Positions 58,293 to 64,000 of a DNA stretch of 64,000 bases are shown here, one piece after another. Position numbers and translations under genes: made by a program. The first letter of the stretch is position 1. Every line of letters begins with the position of its first letter. The stretch lies in assembly GCF_014647315.1 (NCBI RefSeq), contig NZ_BMOY01000001.1, forward strand, positions 1-64,000, read 5' to 3'. Below the pieces are notes generated by a model. That model did not search any database, was not told the DNA's origin, and saw only the letters and a program-made list of their open reading frames with translations. The DNA is from Paenalicyclobacillus cellulosilyticus (lineage in GTDB: Bacteria; Bacillota; Bacilli; Alicyclobacillales; Alicyclobacillaceae).

Positions 58293-59547
58293 GTTCGTCC
58301 TCCCCTGCCTGTGCCCAGATCAACAACAGCGCGGCATAGACAAAATAGGTGGCCGCCATCGGCGCAAACTCAAACACGTTTTCCAGGCTGTTGTGGATGA
58401 GGACGGCCAACAACCCGGTCACGCCGCCGATCATCACATACCGTTTCTTCCCCCGCACCGCCGAAATGCACTTTTGAAACAGGTCACGAAACAAAGCGAG
58501 GTGCATGGCGATGAACAACGTCAAGCCGATGATCCCGGTCTCCCCGAGCGTCTTGGCATAGTAGTTGTCCGAGTACGTGCCGTTCAAATAAATCGCCGCC
58601 ACGGCGCCGCCGTAATGCCCCACCCCGATGCCGAGGAGCGGATTGGTGCTCATCGTATCGAACGCGGTGAGCCAGCGGGCGATGCGTCCGGCCTGAGCCG
58701 ACTTGATCCAATATACCGGTGTGAGCAGATCCTCGATGCGGTGGTGAATCGGCGGAACAAAAAACGCAGCCAACGCCAGCAGCAAGAGAAGGATGAGCAG
58801 CCTGCGCTCAAAGAGCACCGCCATCACGAACACCGCGAGGGCCAGCGCCATCCATGCCCCGCGCGTGAACGTCAACAACATCGCTATCAGGCAAAACAGC
58901 GCACCCGCCGCATAGACCCATTTACGCAGCCGGTGTTGCTCATATAAAGAGAAGCCAATCAACAAGGGGCTCATCAACGCCATGTACGATCCCAACTCGT
59001 TCGGACTCTGCAGGACGGAGAAGACCCTCGTCCGGACATGTTCGCCGACGTTCACCCACGCCGATGGGGTCGGCGTCTTCATGATATACTGGTAAATTCC
59101 ATGCAACCCGATGAGGATGGCGAGGCTGACGCCGAGATGCAACAGTTTGGGTACGTCCTTCGCTTCCACTGCAAACGGCAGCAAGAGCGCGTACAGGATG
59201 TAATAGACATCGATGCGGAATCCCTGAATGGCCACGACCGGGTGGGCCAAACCTGCGAACATCAGCCCCATGGTGAAGAGGATGAACCAACCCGCAAACC
59301 GGTACCAAGTGTGAAACGCGGGCCGGAATCCAGCCACATAACGCAACCCTGCCCATACGGCAAGGACGATCAGTACCACCTTATCCCAAATCACACCGAC
59401 AGGGTGAATGCCGTGCATACGCAATGTAAAATCCACCAACGGAAAGATGGCGAGCGCGTAAGGTATCCATCTGAGCCAGCGGTGCTGGAGCATGCTCACC
59501 CCGACATTTGTCTTCGTGTACGACACCGCCTCAGCTTGTCCCATCAT
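58279..59547 (-). CDS. O-antigen ligase/Wzy-like polytopic membrane protein
   Basis: A 422-residue protein with about ten or eleven transmembrane segments and a Wzy_C/O-antigen-ligase pattern: LTFTRGAWMALALAVFVMAV in one helix and the large loop NPLLGIGVGHYGGAVAAIYL continuing to YYAKTLGETGIIGLTLFIAM. Such proteins polymerise or transfer glycans from undecaprenyl carriers, and some Gram-positive homologues modify surface polymers or teichoic acids. The ATG used has GGAGTG six bases upstream and a promoter 38 bases before it. A start 18 codons later is possible. No glycosyltransferase genes lie nearby. Confidence 0.8.
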   Translation of the reverse strand: MMGQAEAVSYTKTNVGVSMLQHRWLRWIPYALAIFPLVDFTLRMHGIHPVGVIWDKVVLIVLAVWAGLRYVAGFRPAFHTWYRFAGWFILFTMGLMFAGLAHPVVAIQGFRIDVYYILYALLLPFAVEAKDVPKLLHLGVSLAILIGLHGIYQYIMKTPTPSAWVNVGEHVRTRVFSVLQSPNELGSYMALMSPLLIGFSLYEQHRLRKWVYAAGALFCLIAMLLTFTRGAWMALALAVFVMAVLFERRLLILLLLLALAAFFVPPIHHRIEDLLTPVYWIKSAQAGRIARWLTAFDTMSTNPLLGIGVGHYGGAVAAIYLNGTYSDNYYAKTLGETGIIGLTLFIAMHLALFRDLFQKCISAVRGKKRYVMIGGVTGLLAVLIHNSLENVFEFAPMAATYFVYAALLLIWAQAGEDEHAEV

Positions 59548-59584
59548 CCATGTCACTCCACTCGTCAAACTGAGTCCGAAGGAT

Positions 59585-59614
59585 AGCATACCGCCTGCTG
59601 GTCTTGGCAGACAA
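59585..59614 (-). promoter_or_regulatory. Candidate promoter for the three-gene surface cassette
   Basis: On the minus strand TTGTCT and TATGCT are separated by 18 bases, about 40 bases before the ligase-like gene. Each hexamer matches consensus at four of six bases. Confidence 0.45.
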
Positions 59615-59662
59615 CCACCACGGGAAGGAGGATGGCTTCGCCCGCAAGACGACCAGAACCGA

Positions 59663-60220
59663 TCACACAAGAGGCGGACTGGACCGCATCTTGCGTTCCT
59701 CGCGACGCCGTTGCCTCATCTCGTAGCGAAGCGGTGCCGTCGCATGATGCCACTTTTCTTCTTCTGTCTCCGGGATCACGGGCGGAACCGGAACCGGGCG
59801 CCCGTCATCGCCGAGCGCCACAAACGTCAAATAGGAGGTTCCGTTCAGTTTGACTTCCCCCGTCATGAGGTTTTCCGTCTCAATCTTCACGAAGACCTCC
59901 ATGGACGTGCGGTGCGTCCACGTCACAAACGCCTCCAACCGAATCGCTTCTCCGACGCGGATAGGCTGCAGGAAGTCAAAGCTGTCGGTCGATGCGGTGA
60001 CGACGGTACGCCGCGCGTGGCGCATGCCGGCAATGCTGGCGATTTTGTCCACGTACGCCATCACGCGACCGCCGAACATCGTCCCCAGGTTGTTGGTATC
60101 CGGCGGCAGGACGAGATCGGTCATGATGGTGCGCGAAAGCGAAGCAGGCTTCCCTTCGATGGCACACCGCCCCCCACTCTGTATGCGTGGCTCATCATGT
60201 GACGAAATCGCGTGGTTCAA
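59663..60220 (-). CDS. Acyl-CoA thioesterase, hot-dog fold (YkhA/BFIT type)
   Basis: A 185-residue hot-dog acyl-CoA hydrolase. The signature block is LPPDTNNLGTMFGGRVMAYV, then DKIASIAGMRHARRTVVTAS and FVALGDDGRPVPVPPVIPET. It releases free fatty acids from acyl-CoA. No ATG lies in the right place. A TTG whose last bases form the stop of the preceding small membrane protein gene (TTGA overlap) is taken as the start, which implies translational coupling. The only downstream ATG would remove conserved residues. Confidence 0.85.
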   Translation of the reverse strand: MNHAISSHDEPRIQSGGRCAIEGKPASLSRTIMTDLVLPPDTNNLGTMFGGRVMAYVDKIASIAGMRHARRTVVTASTDSFDFLQPIRVGEAIRLEAFVTWTHRTSMEVFVKIETENLMTGEVKLNGTSYLTFVALGDDGRPVPVPPVIPETEEEKWHHATAPLRYEMRQRRREERKMRSSPPLV

Positions 60221-60444
60221 AACAGACGCCAATGCCGCCGCCGCACGACATGGCCCGGCATGCTCGGCGGCAGGTCGATCCGCTTCTGCCGGCGCCATCC
60301 TTGAACGGCCAACACCAACAAATACATCGCCAACAAGATGATGCAAGCATCGACCACCCACGCCGCTGCCCGGATCCTGGACAGGAGCGCGATGACTTCA
60401 AACACGATGCTGATGATGATGAATCCCGTGAGCCGGCGTCGCAC
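60217..60444 (-). CDS. Small two-helix membrane protein
   Basis: A 75-residue protein with two hydrophobic segments (about 8-25 and 30-48), an Arg-rich N terminus, and a basic C-terminal tail. I do not recognise the family. The GTG start is preferred because GGAGGAGG lies nine bases upstream. The ATG codons further upstream overlap or precede that site. It lies between an M23 peptidase gene and an acyl-CoA thioesterase and is coupled to the latter by a TTGA overlap. Confidence 0.65.
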   Translation of the reverse strand: MRRRLTGFIIISIVFEVIALLSRIRAAAWVVDACIILLAMYLLVLAVQGWRRQKRIDLPPSMPGHVVRRRHWRLF

Positions 60445-60514
60445 GAACCCCATCCTCCTCCGCATACTCACGCTCATTGTACGAGGAAAGATGGGGACAA
60501 TTCAACGAGAGGCG

Positions 60515-61519
60515 TCATCGATTTGCATAGATCACGTGTTGCGGCAGCCGTTCCCATTGCGCCAACAGCGGGGAAGGATTGAACGCCCATTCGTGCCTGC
60601 CCGTGTCTTTGTACAACCCAAAATGCAAATGGGGCGGAAACTTGCCGCTCGTCCCAGGTGGACCGTACCCGCTGCTGCCCACGTAACCAATGACCTGGCC
60701 AGGTTGCACCACGTCGCCGCGACGCAATCCCTTGGCGAAGCTGGATAAATGCGCATAGTAATAGTACACATTATGGAGATCCCGGATCCCAATCCGCCAG
60801 CCCCCGTACCGGTTCCATCCCTTGAGTTCCACATATCCGTAACAAGACGCCAGCACCGGCGTACCGTAGTGGGCGAAAATGTCCACGCCTTCGTGGATGC
60901 GCCGCCCGCCCCAGCTTCGTCCTGCCCCGAACGTGTGCTTCACGGTATACGGGTACCGTTTGGGGATCGGGAAGCAATGGCCGGTTGGATTCCAGCCAAA
61001 GCGCTGGTAAATCCGCGCAAACCCATTGACCCTGTCCACCGCGACGGGGTCTTGAAACATCTCCCATACCGCTTCCTCGACCTCCGACTCACCCACGTGG
61101 TGATCGATCCAGCGTGCCATAGCCAAAACCCGATCACGCGCGTCCCACGGCACCGCCAGACCATCGTGATCGCCGTCGAGACCTAAGCCGCCGAACAGCC
61201 GGATGGTGAAGGGATGATAGTCGTACGGCTGTGGATTGGCGATCCCCGACCAAAGGGCGGGATGAAATGCATACCCGTAGTAAGGCGCTTCCTCACGTAC
61301 GGATTTGGGTTTGGTGAGTTCGGCGTACCGGTCAATGGCGGCCAGATACGGCCAAGGCACGTCATAACGGGCTGCCGCCTCCCGGTAGATGGGCAACAGT
61401 TCTTCCGACGACGGAAGCGATGCGGTCACCTGTGCACCGGAACGGGGCGAACCGGTGACACTGCCGACCAGTACGGCAAGCGCGGCGAGAGACATCCGTC
61501 CTTGACGGGAAACGTTCAT
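60515..61519 (-). CDS. Secreted M23 peptidase with transglycosylase-like N-terminal domain
   Basis: A 334-residue exported protein with a signal peptide (about 1-30). Residues 40-175 resemble a lytic transglycosylase module (YREAAARYDVPWPYLAAIDR, then GLDGDHDGLAVPWDARDRVL). The C-terminal LytM/M23 zinc endopeptidase domain (about 205-325) has the metal-binding set HEGVDIF and PPHLHFGLY. The two activities would cut glycan strands and peptide cross-links. The SD GAGG sits in a 12-base palindrome just before the ATG. Confidence 0.9.
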   Translation of the reverse strand: MNVSRQGRMSLAALAVLVGSVTGSPRSGAQVTASLPSSEELLPIYREAAARYDVPWPYLAAIDRYAELTKPKSVREEAPYYGYAFHPALWSGIANPQPYDYHPFTIRLFGGLGLDGDHDGLAVPWDARDRVLAMARWIDHHVGESEVEEAVWEMFQDPVAVDRVNGFARIYQRFGWNPTGHCFPIPKRYPYTVKHTFGAGRSWGGRRIHEGVDIFAHYGTPVLASCYGYVELKGWNRYGGWRIGIRDLHNVYYYYAHLSSFAKGLRRGDVVQPGQVIGYVGSSGYGPPGTSGKFPPHLHFGLYKDTGRHEWAFNPSPLLAQWERLPQHVIYANR

Positions 61520-61734
61520 GGATGAGGCACCTCATGCGTTGATGCTTCCCTTGCACGCGGACCTCCAGGGTCTTTGCCGCGAGCCGCAAGGGAGCCCTGC
61601 GGTACGAAGGATATCTGCACGTTACCTTGTCCGGTCGCAGGCGAGGATATGCGAATGCCGCCGTACATGAACCATGCACGGGGAAGCACGGGTGTGGTAA
61701 ACTTGAACACGCGACATGCTGGAGGTTGGACGCA

Positions 61735-62139
61735 GTGGAATCGGAGATCTGCATCACCGTGCGGTCGACGGACATCGATGTCAATGGTCATGTCAACAAC
61801 GCGAAATATCTGGAATACCTCGAGTGGGGACGCGACGACTGGTTTGAACGGACGGGCTCGGATTACGACACGCTGCTCGCCGAAGGCATCATCACCGTCA
61901 TGGTGCACTTGGAAGCCAACTACCGGCACGAAGTTCGTAAGAATGAGCAACTCGCGGTGCGGACGCGGTTGTTGCGTGTCGGTCGGACCAGTTTCACCAT
62001 GCATCAAGAGATATTCCGCCTGCCGGAGCGAGAACTTGTGTTCGACGCAGATGTCGTATTGGTCTGCATCTCGACGACCCAGCGCAGCCCTGTGCCCGTC
62101 CCGGCGTCCATCCGCCGCTGTGCGCCGGATACGCCATAA
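61735..62139 (+). CDS. Acyl-CoA thioesterase, 4HBT/YbgC-FadM type
   Basis: A 134-residue single hot-dog-domain thioesterase with the signature RSTDIDVNGHVNNAKYLEYL, then EWGRDDWFERTGSDY. The GTG start follows GGAGG by nine bases, and an upstream in-frame ATG has no homology. It is one of the two plus-strand genes, divergent from the M23 peptidase gene and converging on the rluD-like gene with a nine-base gap. Its natural substrate cannot be told from sequence. Confidence 0.88.
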   Translation: MESEICITVRSTDIDVNGHVNNAKYLEYLEWGRDDWFERTGSDYDTLLAEGIITVMVHLEANYRHEVRKNEQLAVRTRLLRVGRTSFTMHQEIFRLPERELVFDADVVLVCISTTQRSPVPVPASIRRCAPDTP

Positions 62140-62148
62140 GGCCAGGGG

Positions 62149-63090
62149 TTAAAACGCCTGGGCGCGCGCAATCATCTCGGACGTATAACCCAAGCGGCGC
62201 AATGCGGCCACAAAATTCGCCGGCAACGGCGCAAAAAAGCGCTGTCCGTCTTCCATTTCCAACCACGCTGCGTGCAGCCATTGGTGGGATGGACCTGCTG
62301 CACCTCGATCCAACGGACCTCCGTATTTGACATCCCCCCACAAGGGATACCCAGCATTCTGGAAGTGCGCCCGAATCTGATGCGTGCGTCCACTGACAAG
62401 TTCCACCTTGACGACACTGGTTTTCCCGCACGCCACCTGAACTTCGTACCGCGTGACCGCGGTGCGCCCCGCAGGATCGACGCGGGTTCGATTGCTGTGC
62501 GGATCGCGCACCAATTCCGAGGTGAACTCGCCTGGCGATGGTGGGTGACCCTTGACGATGGCGAGGTACCATTTCCGGATGCGTCGTGCCTCGATGGCCG
62601 CAGTAAGACGCTGCGTCGCTGCCGCCGATTTACCGAATATGACCAATCCACTTGTATTTCTATCCAGACGGTGGACGGGTGCCGGCATGAATACCCTTTC
62701 TTCGAGGCCGCCCGTGCGATAGAGATACGCCCAGACGCGATTGACCAAAGTGTCTTTGTATTCTCCAGGCGCGCCGTGGGTCAAGAGACCGGCCGGCTTA
62801 TTGACGATGAGCATATGCTCGTCTTCGTACACGATGTCGAGATCGGTCGGTACCCCGGCAAATTTTCTCTCGTTGCGGCGAACGTTGGCAAAGTCGTCCT
62901 CCGCCATGAAGATGCGGATGGTATCACCCGCCTCCAGCACGTCATCCGGCTTGGCCTTTTGGCCATTGCGCCGGACTCTCCCGACGCGGAGCATCTTGTA
63001 AATCCCGGACAACGGCATGCCCGGAAGCAGTGTGCGCAACCAGCGGTGCATTTTTTTCCCCGCATCTGCCGGGCCAATCGTAAAATCCAT
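62149..63090 (-). CDS. RluA-family (RluD-like) pseudouridine synthase
   Basis: A 313-residue RNA pseudouridine synthase. An S4-like N-terminal domain (about 1-65, LSGIYKMLRVGRVRRNGQKA) precedes the catalytic domain, with the nucleophilic Asp in PVHRLDRNTSGLVIFGKS and the later LVSGRTHQIRAHFQNAGYPL, then WGDVKYGG. The ATG follows AGAGGGGG. It lies directly downstream of the 23S-5S genes in the same orientation. Which site it modifies, for example the helix 69 uridines of 23S rRNA, cannot be decided here. Confidence 0.93.
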   Translation of the reverse strand: MDFTIGPADAGKKMHRWLRTLLPGMPLSGIYKMLRVGRVRRNGQKAKPDDVLEAGDTIRIFMAEDDFANVRRNERKFAGVPTDLDIVYEDEHMLIVNKPAGLLTHGAPGEYKDTLVNRVWAYLYRTGGLEERVFMPAPVHRLDRNTSGLVIFGKSAAATQRLTAAIEARRIRKWYLAIVKGHPPSPGEFTSELVRDPHSNRTRVDPAGRTAVTRYEVQVACGKTSVVKVELVSGRTHQIRAHFQNAGYPLWGDVKYGGPLDRGAAGPSHQWLHAAWLEMEDGQRFFAPLPANFVAALRRLGYTSEMIARAQAF

Positions 63091-63120
63091 ACCTGATCTG
63101 CACCCCCTCTATGTATCCCT

Positions 63121-63190
63121 TGTCCCGTATCCCCGGCCTTACTCCGACCGCGCCTTGCGGCGCGAGTCGTTCGGCCGGGGATACGGGACA
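63121..63190. repeat. Hairpin repeat unit A1 (GTATCCCC-tipped)
   Basis: An 18-bp perfect outer stem (tips TGTCCCGTATCCCC and GGGGATACGGGACA, closing with GGCC) encloses an inner CGCGCC/GGCGCG stem extended by CGAC/GTCG. It is about 70 bases in total. Near-identical to unit A2 in the 23S-5S spacer. Confidence 0.93.
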
Positions 63191-63232
63191 CTTTCCGTAT
63201 GTATCGGTGTGCGGGCAAGCTGCCACCGGCTC

Positions 63233-63298
63233 TGTCCGTACCCCGCGCGCTACACCTGCGCCTGGCGGCAGGTAACGTGCGCTTGGGGATACAGGACA
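63233..63298. repeat. Hairpin repeat unit C (diverged)
   Basis: The tips TGTCCGTACCCC and GGGGATACAGGACA flank an inner ACCTGC/GCAGGT stem. It shares tips, length and spacing with the other units but has a diverged centre. Spacers of 42 bases on either side resemble each other. Confidence 0.8.
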
Positions 63299-63340
63299 CC
63301 GTGGGTATGTACCGGTGCGGGTGAGTTGCCACCCGCCTTG

Positions 63341-63408
63341 GGCCCCGTATCACCGGGCGCGCGACGCACGCACAAGGCGTGGTCGGAGCGCGCCCGGGGA
63401 TACGGGCC
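63341..63408. repeat. Hairpin repeat unit B1 (inverted relative to A)
   Basis: The arms GGCCCCGTATCACC and GGGGATACGGGCC with GGGCGCGC/GCGCGCCC pair with one bulge and one mismatch. On the minus strand its centre (CTCCGACC, CGCCTTG) matches the plus-strand centre of unit A, so it is the same element inverted. Confidence 0.88.
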
Positions 63409-63434
63409 GTTGAAGCAGGTCGTGCCTCCGAAAT

Positions 63435-63484
63435 GCGAAAGGGGAGAGCGGTTGGCGTTTGCCAAGCCTCGCTCTCCCCTTCGC
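63435..63484 (-). terminator. Long hairpin downstream of 5S, probable rRNA operon terminator
   Basis: The arms GCGAAGGGGAGAGCG and CGCTCTCCCCTTTCGC pair with a single-base bulge, and an inner TTGGC/GCCAA pair lies in the loop. It begins about 12 bases after the 5S 3' end on the minus strand. A T-run is lacking, so termination efficiency is uncertain; an RNA-processing role is the alternative. Confidence 0.6.
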
Positions 63485-63495
63485 CTTCCTCGCTC

Positions 63496-63613
63496 GCCTG
63501 GCAGCGTCCTACTTTCCCGGGAGCTCCCGCTCCCAGTATCCTCGGCGCTGGAGGGCTTAACGGTCGTGTTCGGGATGGGTACGCGTGTTTCCCCTCCGCT
63601 ATGGCCACCAGGC
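63496..63613 (-). rRNA. rrf: 5S ribosomal RNA
   Basis: About 117 bases with the terminal complementary ends GCCTGGTGGCC and GCTGCCAGGC, and the conserved core CCCATCCCGAACACGACCG, then GTTAAGCCCTCCAGCGCCGA and GGGAAAGTAGGACGCTGCC. It is complete. It lies 3' of the 23S gene, in the usual 16S-23S-5S orientation, transcribed on the minus strand. Confidence 0.97.
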
Positions 63614-63619
63614 TTTCGT

Positions 63620-63689
63620 GTCCCTGTATCCCCGGCCTCACTCCAACCGCGCCTGTCGGCGCGAGTCGTTCGGCCGGGGATACGGGACA
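63620..63689. repeat. Hairpin repeat unit A2 in 23S-5S spacer
   Basis: This is a near-identical copy of unit A1, with GTATCCCCGGCC and GGCCGGGGATAC perfectly paired, a GCGCC/GGCGC inner stem, and small differences at the outer tip. A 44-base spacer homologous to those downstream of A1 and C separates it from B2. Confidence 0.92.
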
Positions 63690-63733
63690 CTTTTCGTATG
63701 TATAGGTGTGCGGGCGAGTTGTCACCCGGCTTG

Positions 63734-63801
63734 GGCCCCGTATCCCCAAGCGCGCGACGCACGCACAAGGCGTGGCCGGAGCGCGCCCGGGGATACGGGA
63801 C
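63734..63801. repeat. Hairpin repeat unit B2 in 23S-5S spacer
   Basis: A near-identical copy of B1: the arms GGCCCCGTATCCCC and GGGGATACGGGAC around GCGCGC stems, with the same central GACGCACGCACAAGGCGTGG. It begins about 30 bases after the 23S 3' end in the direction of transcription. Confidence 0.9.
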
Positions 63802-63834
63802 ATCCTTGGGACCTGGATAAGGCGACGCGACATC

Positions 63835-64000
<166 letters not shown>

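Noticed and set aside
63121-63408. CRISPR-like array downstream of 5S
   Set aside because: The regular spacing is suggestive, but the spacers are homologous to each other, the units are long hairpins in both orientations, and no cas genes are present.
63614-63834. tRNA gene in the 23S-5S spacer
   Set aside because: The spacer is accounted for by hairpin units A2 and B2. No acceptor-stem/T-loop pattern was found.

Overview
The window is a GC-rich chromosomal segment from a motile, Gram-positive member of the Bacilli. The evidence is a PolC-type replicative polymerase, Bacillus-like order of the core genes, FliY and FlbD flagellar proteins, strong AGGAGG-type ribosome binding sites, and frequent GTG and TTG starts. 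The high GC points to an Alicyclobacillaceae-like or similar lineage, but that assignment is inference. Almost every gene is on the minus strand, so transcription runs from high to low coordinates. Only comM and one small thioesterase are on the plus strand.

Layout in the direction of transcription. (1) 64000-62150: the 3' end of a 23S rRNA, a 5S rRNA and an rluD-like pseudouridine synthase. The spacers on both sides of 5S are filled with a regular array of long hairpin repeats. (2) 62140-55860: a plus-strand thioesterase, a transglycosylase-like/M23 cell-wall protein, a small membrane protein coupled to an acyl-CoA thioesterase, and an unfamiliar three-gene cassette (Wzy/O-antigen-ligase-like protein, membrane protein with FG-GAP-like ectodomain, lipoprotein). 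(3) 55760-46050: rplS on its own transcription unit, then rbgA-rnhB-ylqG-ylqH, an inserted yraN/comM pair, sucCD and dprA. (4) 45970-39440: topA-trmFO-xerC-hslV-hslU. (5) 39170-17520: a nearly complete fla operon from flgB to flhG, followed by a SwrB-like gene. (6) 17390-1: rpsB-tsf, pyrH-frr-uppS-cdsA-dxr-rseP-proS-polC-pheA, and rimP-nusA-ylxR-ylxQ-infB.

The order follows Bacillus subtilis closely, so the departures stand out. codY is missing between hslU and flgB. The chemotaxis genes and sigD are missing between flhG and the SwrB-like gene. pheA sits between polC and rimP. The trmD side of rplS is replaced by unrelated genes. Infrequent intergenic gaps hold clear promoters and intrinsic terminators, which divide the segment into transcription units; elsewhere genes overlap by 4-40 bases and are probably translationally coupled.

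The most unusual DNA-level signals are the GTATCCCC-tipped hairpin array around 5S and a perfect 51-base snapback at the first bases of the window, inside infB, which may be an assembly artefact.
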